Shown one piece after another: positions 25,556 through 33,541 of a stretch of 64,000 nt of DNA. Below the pieces are notes generated by a model. The model did not search any database. It was not told the DNA's origin and was given only the letters and a program-made list of their open reading frames with translations. The position numbers were made by a program, and so were the translations under genes. The stretch is taken from NCBI GenBank assembly GCA_028873575.1, contig JAGWHY010000004.1:1-64000 (forward strand), given 5' to 3'. Source of the stretch: Acidobacteriota bacterium. Lineage in GTDB: Bacteria > Actinomycetota > Acidimicrobiia > Acidimicrobiales > RAAP-2. Positions within the stretch are counted from its first letter, which is position 1. Every line of letters starts with the position of its first letter.

Positions 25556-26497
25556 CTAGAGGTTCTGGTAGTGCTCTCGCCAGATCAATCGATAGACGCG
25601 CGTCTTGCGCGGAATCGACCGCAGGCCCGGAATAAAGGGCACGAAGAGCAACACCACCGAGAGCAGCATCATCACGCCCCAGACCTGCACGTCGGCGTTG
25701 GCGCTCGTAGAAAAGGGCGTCACCTGGTACCAGAAGGTGTAGAGCCACAGCCACGCTTGGCCGGGGTAACTGCCGGTTTCGTTCATCATGCCCCACTGCG
25801 TGCCGAGCAGGTGGTCCTTTTGCGCGAGGCTGGCGAGGTACGACCCGTCGGAGAGAAAGAGCAGTGGCTTCGTGTAGTTCGTCGTGTAGAACCCGTGCTG
25901 CGTGACCAGCGCCTGATCGAGCGCGCCACTACGCGCCATCATCGTGAGGTCGTTGATGAAGAGTGGTACGGGCCCCGCGTTGGTGGCCGGGACGACAATT
26001 TGGCCGTGGGCGTAGGTCATCTGGGTGGCGGCCTTGGTGTAGTTGTCGACCCAACCCGAGCGGGTCGAGGCGGTGGCGCCGCGCCAGGCGTCGAGCGCTT
26101 GGGTGAGCGCTGATTGATCCGGCAGCGCCGTCAAGGGGTCGATGACGAAGTCCTGGATGGTGTTGACGGGCTGGTGGACGCCCACCCACTTGGCGAGGGA
26201 GAGGGGCCCGAGCTTTTGTCCGTCACTCGCGGTGTTGTAGGGCGCGCCGTACTGTGCCGTCCCCGAGGTGCCGTTGAGTTCGCTTAAGGCGGTCTGGGCG
26301 AAGTCGACGGGCGTCGCGTTCGACCACGTCTTGATCGTCACGGCGTGTTCGTCGGGTGAACTAAAGATCAACGCCAGGGCCACCGTGAGTACCGCGACGA
26401 CGACCAGGGCGATGGTGCCCTCTTTAATGATGTCGTAGGGGGTGTAGCCACCGCGCCACTCGGGCGCGTCCACGTCGGGGCGAAAGGACTTACTCAT
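25556..26497 (-). CDS. Cytochrome b-associated membrane subunit with large external domain
   Basis: A 313-residue protein with an N-terminal segment (TPYDIIKEGTIALVVVAVLTV), a ~200-residue extracytoplasmic domain without recognisable haem motifs, and a C-terminal segment (VQWGVMMLL-like, then FVPFIPGLRSIPRKTRVYRLIWREHY). The ending resembles the C-terminal part of quinol-oxidising cytochrome b/subunit IV. It overlaps the cytochrome b gene by 4 nt and closes a three-gene operon. The most likely role is the second half of a split b-type complex, but no Rieske or cytochrome c gene is adjacent. Confidence 0.7.
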   Translation of the reverse strand: MSKSFRPDVDAPEWRGGYTPYDIIKEGTIALVVVAVLTVALALIFSSPDEHAVTIKTWSNATPVDFAQTALSELNGTSGTAQYGAPYNTASDGQKLGPLSLAKWVGVHQPVNTIQDFVIDPLTALPDQSALTQALDAWRGATASTRSGWVDNYTKAATQMTYAHGQIVVPATNAGPVPLFINDLTMMARSGALDQALVTQHGFYTTNYTKPLLFLSDGSYLASLAQKDHLLGTQWGMMNETGSYPGQAWLWLYTFWYQVTPFSTSANADVQVWGVMMLLSVVLLFVPFIPGLRSIPRKTRVYRLIWREHYQNL

Positions 26498-27120
26498 CGT
26501 GCCGCCTCCACTTTCTCGTCGGCGAAGGGCGGCACGACGCCCTTAACGCGCACCATCAAGACGTGCAAGGCCGTCAGCACCACCGCGGCGAGCGGCAGCA
26601 GCACGATGTGCCACATCAGCATCTGGCCGAGGTTCAACACGTTAAAGATTGCCCCGGCGCCGGTTGAGTTGATGCCGTCTTTGGCTTGGGTCGTGATCCA
26701 CTGCGAGTCGAAGTTGCTCTGGCTGGCGTAACCGGTGAAGGCCGTCGCGATGGAGGTGAGAAAGGTGACGACGCCCGTCATCCAGGTCAACGTGCGTCCG
26801 CCACGCCACGAGGCCATAAAGAACTTGCCCCAGAGGTGAATCACCATGGCGAAGAAGAAAATCTCCACACTCCAGAGGTGCAGCGAGTTCACGAAGTGAC
26901 CAAAGGACGAGGTGTGCCACCACTGCGGACCAAAGATCGCGAGCACGCAGCCCGTCGCGATGACGACCATGAGGGCGGCCAGCGTCGTCACGCCAAAGAC
27001 GTAAATCCACGACGAGACGTACGAAGGCTGCGTGTCGGGCAGGAGTTTCTCGGGTGGCAGTTTCCCCTCGGCGCGGCGACGCAGCCGCGTCGTCCACTGT
27101 CGATCAATCTCGGTGGTCAT
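26494..27120 (-). CDS. Cytochrome b6-like protein (N-terminal four-helix half)
   Basis: A 208-residue dihaem cytochrome b core. Haem ligand pairs are visible as H81-x13-H95 (HLWSVEIFFFAMVIH) and H171-x14-H186 (HIVLLPLAAVVLTALH); the 14-residue spacing in the second pair is the b6 rather than the mitochondrial bc1 type. It should pass electrons from quinol within the membrane. It overlaps the upstream small gene and the downstream subunit gene by 4 nt each. The length is that of cytochrome b6 alone, so the C-terminal helices must be supplied by another protein, probably its neighbour. Confidence 0.85.
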   Translation of the reverse strand: MTTEIDRQWTTRLRRRAEGKLPPEKLLPDTQPSYVSSWIYVFGVTTLAALMVVIATGCVLAIFGPQWWHTSSFGHFVNSLHLWSVEIFFFAMVIHLWGKFFMASWRGGRTLTWMTGVVTFLTSIATAFTGYASQSNFDSQWITTQAKDGINSTGAGAIFNVLNLGQMLMWHIVLLPLAAVVLTALHVLMVRVKGVVPPFADEKVEAAR

Positions 27121-27299
27121 CGATTCTCCTTACGACTACGACGTCCGGGGAACGGGGCGAGGAGCGCGACGACGAAGGTCGCCACCATCAACGTCATGAC
27201 TAACGCGTTGGCCACGCTGACTTGAATGAAGTGCCAGTGCAGAAAGTGGCCGGGATGATCGAGGTTGATCAGGGCGCCTACGGAATTGAACCAACTCAT
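27117..27299 (-). CDS. Small membrane subunit of the cytochrome b module
   Basis: A 60-residue protein with one central membrane segment (about residues 27-46) preceded by a conserved-looking HPGHFLHWHFIQVSVAN stretch holding three histidines and followed by PFPGRRSRKENR. I recall similar small proteins beside cytochrome b genes in actinobacteria. The ATG at 27299 was chosen because upstream in-frame residues look random. It overlaps the cytochrome b gene by 4 nt. It may be a structural or assembly subunit. Confidence 0.68.
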   Translation of the reverse strand: MSWFNSVGALINLDHPGHFLHWHFIQVSVANALVMTLMVATFVVALLAPFPGRRSRKENR

Positions 27300-27374
27300 C
27301 ACGAATCCTTCTTCGAGGTCTCTCCAGAGTTTGGCCGACGACGGGCGTCCTCGACTAGGGACCAAGGACCTTTT

Positions 27375-28313
27375 TTAGGCGGCGACCAGTTCTCGCTTGG
27401 TACCGGGCACGCGATCGCGCGCGCACTGGCGAAGATTGAACTGCGTCACGCCGATGGTCAGTGAGATCGCGCCCGCGACGTGGAGTTCGACCAACCAGGC
27501 GGGCAGGTGCGTCAAGTACTGGGTCGCGCCGATGGCCGCTTGGATCAAGGCGATATAGACGAGCCGACGTACGCCGTGCTTGAGCGCCGTGGGGGCCGCG
27601 CTACGCCAGATCGCGGCGAGCAGTCCCGTTACGAGCCCGATAAACAACACCGCGGCGAGCGAGTGCACCCACGCGGCCGACGAGAGCGCAAAGGGGAGTC
27701 GTCGCGCGACGAGCTGACCGGAGAAGGAACCGGCGTGCGGTCCCGATCCGGTCGTGGCGGTGCCCGTGGCGACCAGTACGACGAAGGGAATCCACAGCAG
27801 TCGCGCGAGGAGTTTGAAGTAGGGATCACGTACGTCGGCGCGCGCGTGCGGGCCGTAGACGTACTTGGCGTGGTGGTACAACGTCGCGCCGACGCTCACC
27901 ATGCCGAGCGAGAGAATCATGTGCGTGGCGACCAGCCACGGGTTGAGCTTGGAGTAGACGACGAAGGCCCCCAAAATGGCGTCGGCGATTACGCCCAGAA
28001 TTAACGAAAAGGACAGCCAGGTCAGGTCGTGTCGGCGCTCCTCACGCAGCAACGAGGCCAGGTACGTGGCGATCGCGACCAGCACGAGGGCAATCGTGAC
28101 CACGCGGTTGGAGTACTCAATGAGGGGATGAATACTCCACGAACCGCTGATGCGGTGGCGAAAACAGGTGGGCCAGTCGGGGCAGCCGAGACCCGATCCG
28201 GTGAGGCGAACCGCCGCTCCGGTCAGGACAATGACGATCATCGCGAGGAACGACGCGAAGGCGAACCAGCGAAATGTGGGCGCACTTATTTTTCGAGTAC
28301 TCAAAACGGACAC
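27375..28313 (-). CDS. ctaA: Haem A synthase CtaA
   Basis: A 312-residue, eight-helix membrane enzyme oxidising haem O to haem A. The diagnostic N-terminal motif GAAVRLTGSGLGCPDWPTCF is present, followed by EYSNRVVT (conserved Glu and the first histidine region), ATHMILSLGM and ELHVAGAISL, which supply haem-ligand histidines. It is divergent from ctaB with a 42-nt gap, so the two haem-A pathway genes share a promoter region. Confidence 0.95.
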   Translation of the reverse strand: MSVLSTRKISAPTFRWFAFASFLAMIVIVLTGAAVRLTGSGLGCPDWPTCFRHRISGSWSIHPLIEYSNRVVTIALVLVAIATYLASLLREERRHDLTWLSFSLILGVIADAILGAFVVYSKLNPWLVATHMILSLGMVSVGATLYHHAKYVYGPHARADVRDPYFKLLARLLWIPFVVLVATGTATTGSGPHAGSFSGQLVARRLPFALSSAAWVHSLAAVLFIGLVTGLLAAIWRSAAPTALKHGVRRLVYIALIQAAIGATQYLTHLPAWLVELHVAGAISLTIGVTQFNLRQCARDRVPGTKRELVAA

Positions 28314-28342
28314 TCGCTTAGCCTAGGGACTGAATCGACTCC

Positions 28343-28348
28343 TAGACT
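28343..28348 (+). promoter_or_regulatory. -10 element of ctaB
   Basis: TAGACT lies 7 nt before GTG 28356, in the 42-nt ctaA-ctaB divergent region. It supports this start and a leaderless transcript. Confidence 0.5.
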
Positions 28349-28355
28349 GTCCCGA

Positions 28356-29270
28356 GTGACAATCACGGCACCTTCCACCACCTCGACGCGCGACGTCCTT
28401 AAGGGCTACGTCGCGCTGACCAAGCCGCGCATCATTGAACTACTGCTCGTCACCACGATCCCCACGATGGTGGTGGCGGCGAAGGGGATCCCCGGCCTCT
28501 GGCTCATCGTGGCGACCCTCATCGGTGGCACCCTCGCCGCCGGCGGCGCCAACGCGTTCAATATGGTGATCGACCGCGACATCGACGCGGTGATGGAGCG
28601 CACCAAGCGCCGTCCCCTCGTCACCGGCGTGATGACGCCGCGCGCGGCCACGATCTTTGCGGTCGCTCTCGAAATCGTGGCCTTTGCGGTCCTCGCCCTC
28701 TGGGTGAATCAGCTTTCGGCCTGGCTCGCCATGTCGGCCACCGCCTTTTACGTCGTGATCTACACCCTGATTTTGAAGCGCCGCTCCAAGCAGAACATCG
28801 TCATCGGTGGCGCCGCGGGCGCCGTGCCGGTCTTGATCGGCTGGTCGGCGGTGACCAACTCGCTGGGCTGGACGCCCGTGTTGTTGTTCCTCGTCATCTT
28901 CATTTGGACGCCGCCGCACTTTTGGGCGCTCGCCGTGCGCTACCGCGACGACTACCAAGCCGCCAACGTGCCGATGATGCCCGTCGTCGCGTCGCTGCGC
29001 CGCACCACGCTCGAGATCCTCATCTACTCGGTTCTGATGTGGGCGCTCACGGTCCTGATCGGGCCGACGGCCCACCTGGGCTGGATCTACGCCCTGAGCT
29101 CAATGGTGCTCGGAGGCGTCTTCACCTTCTACGCCCTGTTGCTGTACCGCCACGCGCGCAGTGGCGTCGCGGACGTCGCCGAGGCGATGCGCCTCTTCCA
29201 CTACTCGATTACGTACCTGTCAGCACTCTTTCTCGTGATGGCCGTTGACGTCCTTGTCCGATACCACTAA
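28356..29270 (+). CDS. ctaB: Protohaem IX farnesyltransferase (haem O synthase)
   Basis: A 304-residue UbiA-superfamily prenyltransferase transferring farnesyl to haem B. The Asp-rich motifs NAFNMVIDRDIDAVMERTKRRPL (in the first half) and YRDDYQAANVPMMP (second half) are diagnostic, as is FIWTPPHFWALA. About nine membrane segments are predicted. Its start is GTG 28356; the much longer open frame upstream overlaps ctaA and is not coding. The TlpA-like gene overlaps its 3' end. Confidence 0.96.
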   Translation: MTITAPSTTSTRDVLKGYVALTKPRIIELLLVTTIPTMVVAAKGIPGLWLIVATLIGGTLAAGGANAFNMVIDRDIDAVMERTKRRPLVTGVMTPRAATIFAVALEIVAFAVLALWVNQLSAWLAMSATAFYVVIYTLILKRRSKQNIVIGGAAGAVPVLIGWSAVTNSLGWTPVLLFLVIFIWTPPHFWALAVRYRDDYQAANVPMMPVVASLRRTTLEILIYSVLMWALTVLIGPTAHLGWIYALSSMVLGGVFTFYALLLYRHARSGVADVAEAMRLFHYSITYLSALFLVMAVDVLVRYH

Positions 29271-29835
29271 GCCGCCGCGGGGTCGCCCGTCACCGATGAT
29301 GTTCGTCTCGTTGGGCATCGGGACGACGGTGGCGATCGTGCTGATTTTGATCGTGTCGCTCCTGACCAACGCGCGTAACGCCAACGCGCCGTCGGGGGCG
29401 CTGCCCCCGAGTGCGCTGGTGGGTAAGCACGTGAAGGCCTTTTCCGCGCCGGGTCTCGTCGGGGGTACCGTGCGCGCGCCGTGGGCCAGTGGGCACCCGG
29501 GCGTCGTGATCTTCTTCGCGAGTTGGTGCACGCCCTGTCAAAAGGAACTGCCCAAGGTCGCCGCCTACCTCGACGCGCACGCGACGGGCCCCGTGCGCGT
29601 GCTCGGGGTGGACGTCAACGACGCCAACGCCGCCGGCTCAAAATTCGTGCGAAAGTCCGGCGTGCACTTCGCGGTCGGCACCGATCCCAACTTCACCATC
29701 ACCGCCGGGCTCTTTGGCTTTGGCCAAATTCCTGAGACCGTCTTCGTGAACGCCCAGGGCGTCGTTCAGCAGGTGTACTTCGGGGCGATTCCGGTTAACC
29801 AGTTAAAGGCCGGTTTGGCGCGACTTGGCGCCTAG
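29245..29835 (+). CDS. TlpA/ResA-like membrane-anchored thioredoxin
   Basis: A 196-residue protein with one membrane segment (about residues 19-41) and an extracytoplasmic thioredoxin fold. The redox motif is W-C-T-P-C (FFASWCTPCQKELPKV), and the cis-proline region is FGFGQIPETVFVN. TlpA/ResA proteins reduce cysteines of apocytochromes or Cu chaperones for oxidase assembly, which suits its overlap with ctaB. The start is uncertain: TTG 29245 and TTG 29254 overlap ctaB, and ATG 29296 is the first ATG. Confidence 0.86.
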   Translation: MTSLSDTTKPPRGRPSPMMFVSLGIGTTVAIVLILIVSLLTNARNANAPSGALPPSALVGKHVKAFSAPGLVGGTVRAPWASGHPGVVIFFASWCTPCQKELPKVAAYLDAHATGPVRVLGVDVNDANAAGSKFVRKSGVHFAVGTDPNFTITAGLFGFGQIPETVFVNAQGVVQQVYFGAIPVNQLKAGLARLGA

Positions 29836-30560
29836 TCGAAGCGAAACGTTCGCGCGGCCAGTAGTGGCGCGATCACGGCCCACAGTCCGAGACTCAGCCA
29901 GTCGCCGGCGCTCGGGAGACCACCATGCTCCAGGACGCGACGTAGGCCCTGCGCCATCGCGCCCGACGGGAGGGCGACGACGACGCGCTGCACCACGCCC
30001 GGCAGTGAGCTCAGTGGCACCACGATGCCCGACAACAGCAACAACACCAAGTACAGGCCATTACTCGCGGCGAGATTAACTTCGGCGCGCAGGCGACCGG
30101 CGAGCGCGAGACCGATGCCCGCACAGCCCGCGCTCCCCAAGAGCAGCGCGACCACGACCGCGGCCGCGCCCGTCGTCGCGCCCCGGGGATGCCAGTCGAG
30201 CACGAGCGCCACGGCGCCCAGCACGAGGACCTGCAGCAACTCAGTCACGAGCACGCCGGCGATTTTGGCGGCGATGAGTCGCGGGCGCCCCAGTGGCGTG
30301 ACGTGCAGGCGTCGCAGGACGCCAAAGTTTCGCTCGAAGCCCGTCGCGATCGAGAGCGCGACGAGCGCCGTGGACATCACGCACAGCGCGAGGATGCCCG
30401 GCGTGATGAAGTCCACGCGTCGCCCGGGGGCGCTCACGACGTGGGTCTGGGTGAAAAAGACGAGCAAGACGACCGGGATGCCGATCGTGAGCAGCAGAGT
30501 CTCACCTCGGCGAATGGTCATCACGACCTCCGCGCGGGTCTGCGCCCACCAGGCTCTCAC
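29832..30560 (-). CDS. ABC-2 type transporter permease
   Basis: A 242-residue permease with six predicted membrane segments, including the conserved ABC-2 patterns FITPGILALCVMSTALVALS and LLLLSGIVVPLSSLPGVVQ. It is coupled by a 4-nt overlap to the ATPase gene upstream, forming an exporter of the drug/lipid type. The substrate is unknown; its closeness to the haem-A genes is on the opposite strand and may be incidental. Confidence 0.88.
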   Translation of the reverse strand: MRAWWAQTRAEVVMTIRRGETLLLTIGIPVVLLVFFTQTHVVSAPGRRVDFITPGILALCVMSTALVALSIATGFERNFGVLRRLHVTPLGRPRLIAAKIAGVLVTELLQVLVLGAVALVLDWHPRGATTGAAAVVVALLLGSAGCAGIGLALAGRLRAEVNLAASNGLYLVLLLLSGIVVPLSSLPGVVQRVVVALPSGAMAQGLRRVLEHGGLPSAGDWLSLGLWAVIAPLLAARTFRFD

Positions 30561-31468
30561 GAGCGCGTCCGTGTGTTCTCGTCGGTGACGAGTTCGAGGT
30601 AGCGCTCCTCGAGCGACGCGCGCGTGCGCAGTGAGACGATCGTGACGTCGCGCGCGCTTAAGAAGGCGTTGAGCTCACTGAGTCGCGCGGGCGTTGAGGC
30701 AACCTGACAACGCAGGGTGTACACGTTTTCCTTGGTCACGGCGCAGTTGAGGAGCGCCGCGACGGCCGTGGCGTCGACCTCGCCGGAGAGTTCGACGATC
30801 ATTTCGGGCGCGCCAGCGAGCTCGTCAAGTGTCCCTTCGGCCAACACGCCGCCGCGGTGCAGAATGATCAACCGGTCACAGAGTCGCTCGGCCTCAACGA
30901 GTTCGTGGGTGGTGAGGAGGAGCGCACATCCCCGGTCACGCTCAGCCTGAATGATGTCGCGAATGACCTGGCGACCTTCGGGGTCGACGGCCGTGGTCGG
31001 TTCGTCGAGAATGAGCGCGCGCGGTCGTCCGAGAAGGGCCAACGCGAGCAGCGTGCGCTGTTGTTCGCCGCCGCTCAATCGCCGCCAGGGGGTCGTGGCG
31101 CAGTGGCGTAGGGCTAAAAGATCGAGCAGCTCGTCGGGCTGACGCGGCGCGTCGTAGTACGACGCGGTGAGGCGCAGGACGTCGCGTGGGGACATCGGGA
31201 ACCACACGCCACCTCGTTGCAAGAGTGCGCCGGTGCGCACGGTCACTTCGTGATGGTCACGCGTCGGGTCGAGTCCGTGCACGCGCACCGTGCCCGAGGT
31301 GGGCGAACGAAAACCGAGCAACGTCTCAACCAGCGTGGTCTTCCCGGCCCCGTTGGGTCCCAACAGGGCCACGACCTCGCCGTAGTCGCAGTGCAGCGTC
31401 ACGTCGTCGACCGCGTCGAGCGTGCCGAAGCGCACCCGAAGATTGACGACGTCGAGGGCGTGGCTCAC
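30557..31468 (-). CDS. ABC transporter ATP-binding protein
   Basis: A 303-residue ATPase with Walker A GPNGAGKTT (about residues 36-44), signature LSGGEQQRT, Walker B ALILDEPT and the H-loop TTHELVEAE. A ~90-residue C-terminal extension (IVELSGEVDATAVAALL onward) is typical of DrrA/NatA-like exporters. It pairs with the permease at 29832 and lies divergent from serS. Confidence 0.93.
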   Translation of the reverse strand: MSHALDVVNLRVRFGTLDAVDDVTLHCDYGEVVALLGPNGAGKTTLVETLLGFRSPTSGTVRVHGLDPTRDHHEVTVRTGALLQRGGVWFPMSPRDVLRLTASYYDAPRQPDELLDLLALRHCATTPWRRLSGGEQQRTLLALALLGRPRALILDEPTTAVDPEGRQVIRDIIQAERDRGCALLLTTHELVEAERLCDRLIILHRGGVLAEGTLDELAGAPEMIVELSGEVDATAVAALLNCAVTKENVYTLRCQVASTPARLSELNAFLSARDVTIVSLRTRASLEERYLELVTDENTRTRS

Positions 31469-31515
31469 GAGTATGCAAACTAGACGCTTCGACGGAGCCT
31501 TCGAACGCTCGTCGG

Positions 31516-31521
31516 TAGGCT
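31516..31521 (+). promoter_or_regulatory. -10 element of serS
   Basis: TAGGCT lies exactly 6 nt before the serS GTG at 31528, predicting a leaderless mRNA. Confidence 0.5.
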
Positions 31522-31527
31522 GGCAAC

Positions 31528-32835
31528 GTGATTGACCTGGTCCAACTGCGCCGCGAACCCGACGAGATCAAGGCCGCCCTCGCGCGTCGGGGCGTCTCGA
31601 GCGCCACCATGGATGAGGTCATCGTGCTCGACGTCGAGCATCGACGCCTGCTCCAAGAGGCGGAGAGCCTGCGCGCCGAGATTAAGGATCTCTCGCGACA
31701 GGTGGGTGAGGCCCGTCGTGACCAGGACACGGCCCGGGCGGAGAGTTTGACGGCGCGCTCGCGCGCCCTCGGTGACGAAGAGCGCGCCGCGCGCGAGGCC
31801 ACTGACCGCGTCGCCGCGTCGCTGCGCGAGTCGTTGTTGATGATTCCTAACGTGCCCGCGGACGACGTACCCGAGGGCCTCGACGAGAACGACAACGTGG
31901 AGATCGACCGGTGGTGGGTCGGCAAGGAGGAGGGACAACCCTTCCCCGAGTACGCGCCGCATCAGCGCGTGGCGCACTGGGACGTCGGTAAAGAACTCGG
32001 CATCTTGGACCTCGAGGCGGGGGCGCGTCTCGCCGGATCGATGTTCCCGCTGTATCGCGGCGCGGGGGCTCGGTTACTTCGCGCGCTGGGGGCCTTCGCG
32101 CTCGACGCGCACCTCGACGACTACGAGGAGATTCGACCCCCGAGCTTCGCCCTGACCGAAACCATGACCTCGACCGGACACCTACCGAAGTCCCAAGACG
32201 ACATGTACGCGATTCCGCGCGACGACCTCTGGGCCATTCCGACGGCCGAGGTGCCCCTCACCTCGATGCACCGAGGCGAAATTTTGGACGAGTCGCGTCT
32301 GCCCATTCGTCTCACCGCTCAAACGGCCTGCTTTCGTCGCGAGGCCGGCGCCGCGGGGCGCGACACGCGCGGACTCCTGCGCGTGCACGAGTTCGACAAA
32401 GTCGAGTTGTTCGCCTACTGCACGCCCGAGCAGGCCGACGCGGCCCACGCCGACATCCTGGCGCGCGCGGAGGGACTCCTGCGTTCGCTGGGACTGACCT
32501 ATCGACTCTTGCGGCTGTGCACGGGTGATCTGGGATCGTCCTCGGCGCGGACCATTGACCTCGAGGTCTTTAGCCCCGGGGTCGACCGCTGGCTTGAGGT
32601 GTCATCCGTGTCGTGGTTCCGGGACTATCAAGCCCGCCGGGCCAACGTGCGCTACCGCCGCGCTGACGGCACGACGGCCCTCGTGCACACGGTGAACGGT
32701 TCGGCGCTCGCCTGGGCGCGTATTTGGGCGGCGCTCGTGGAGACCTATCGCCAGAGTGACGGCACGGTCCAGCTTCCCGACGTGTTGAGTCCGTACCTCG
32801 GTGGCCGCACGCGCCTTACGCCGAAGGTTTCGTGA
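31528..32835 (+). CDS. serS: Seryl-tRNA synthetase
   Basis: A 435-residue class II synthetase charging tRNA-Ser and tRNA-Sec-type substrates. The N-terminal coiled-coil arm (residues 28-105) is followed by motif 2 (TACFRREAGAAGRDTRGLLR) and motif 3 (NGSALAWARIWAALVE). Full length and start (GTG, DLVQLRREPDEIKAAL) match the family. Its 3' end overlaps the convergent regX3 gene by 20 nt. Two tRNA-Ser genes lie in the same window. Confidence 0.97.
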   Translation: MIDLVQLRREPDEIKAALARRGVSSATMDEVIVLDVEHRRLLQEAESLRAEIKDLSRQVGEARRDQDTARAESLTARSRALGDEERAAREATDRVAASLRESLLMIPNVPADDVPEGLDENDNVEIDRWWVGKEEGQPFPEYAPHQRVAHWDVGKELGILDLEAGARLAGSMFPLYRGAGARLLRALGAFALDAHLDDYEEIRPPSFALTETMTSTGHLPKSQDDMYAIPRDDLWAIPTAEVPLTSMHRGEILDESRLPIRLTAQTACFRREAGAAGRDTRGLLRVHEFDKVELFAYCTPEQADAAHADILARAEGLLRSLGLTYRLLRLCTGDLGSSSARTIDLEVFSPGVDRWLEVSSVSWFRDYQARRANVRYRRADGTTALVHTVNGSALAWARIWAALVETYRQSDGTVQLPDVLSPYLGGRTRLTPKVS

Positions 32836-33541
32836 CCTCGAAGCGGTAACCAACCCCGCGCACCGTGGAGATGAGTTCGGGTTTTTTGGGGTCTTCTTCG
32901 ATCAGTGAGCGCAGGCGTTTGATGTGCACGTCGAGGGTCTTCGTGTCACCGACGTAGTCACTACCCCAGACGCGGTCAATGAGGACGTCGCGCGTCAAGA
33001 CCCGACCGGGATTTTCGAGCAACAGTCGTAGCAGCGCGAACTCCTTCTTGCGTAGCTTCACTTCAACGTCGTTCACGAAGCAGCGCCGCGCGTCGAGTTC
33101 CATGCGTAAGGAACCAAAAGCCAAGACGTCACTTTCTTCGTAGGCGGCGGGCGATTCACGTCGACGCAGGACCGCGCGGATGCGCGCGACGAGTTCGCGC
33201 AGGCGGTAGGGCTTAGTCACGTAGTCGTCGGCGCCGACCTCGAGCATCAACACCATGTCGACCTCTTCGCCCTTGGCGCTCACGATGATGATCGGCACGT
33301 CACTGGCGGCCCGTACGGAGCGACAGACGTCGAGCCCCGACAACTTGGGCAGCATCAGGTCCAACAAAATGACGTCGAAGCGGCCCTCTTCGAACATCGC
33401 GAGCGCCTCTTGGCCGTCGCGCGCGATCGTGGCGTCAAATCCCTCGCGGTCGAGCCCGATCGTCAAGGCTTCGATGAACGACTCTTCGTCCTCGACGACC
33501 AGCACTCGAGTGCGACGCTCGTGCGATTTGGACTTGCTCAC
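32816..33541 (-). CDS. regX3: OmpR-family response regulator (RegX3-like)
   Basis: A 241-residue regulator with a receiver (E17/D18/E19, phosphoacceptor D61 in ILLDLMLPKLSG, K in VSAKGEEVD) and a winged-helix DNA-binding domain (KLRKKEFALLRLLLENPGRVLTRDVLIDRVWG, GVGYRFE). It is the partner of the kinase directly upstream, with a 4-nt GTGA overlap. SenX3-RegX3 and PhoR-PhoP pairs control phosphate starvation in actinobacteria, and a PHO-box-like array lies at 45533. The symbol follows the gene arrangement and similarity; MtrA-like identity is less likely. Confidence 0.82.
   Translation of the reverse strand: MSKSKSHERRTRVLVVEDEESFIEALTIGLDREGFDATIARDGQEALAMFEEGRFDVILLDLMLPKLSGLDVCRSVRAASDVPIIIVSAKGEEVDMVLMLEVGADDYVTKPYRLRELVARIRAVLRRRESPAAYEESDVLAFGSLRMELDARRCFVNDVEVKLRKKEFALLRLLLENPGRVLTRDVLIDRVWGSDYVGDTKTLDVHIKRLRSLIEEDPKKPELISTVRGVGYRFEVTKPSA

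Noticed and set aside
27300-27374. T-run near the ctaA 3' end as an intrinsic terminator
   Set aside because: The run of T lies on the plus strand, antisense to ctaA, and the flanking GGACC motifs are direct rather than inverted repeats.
28029-28355. 109-residue upstream extension of ctaB
   Set aside because: It lies antisense to ctaA and has no similarity to haem O synthases; a -10 element sits 7 nt before GTG 28356.
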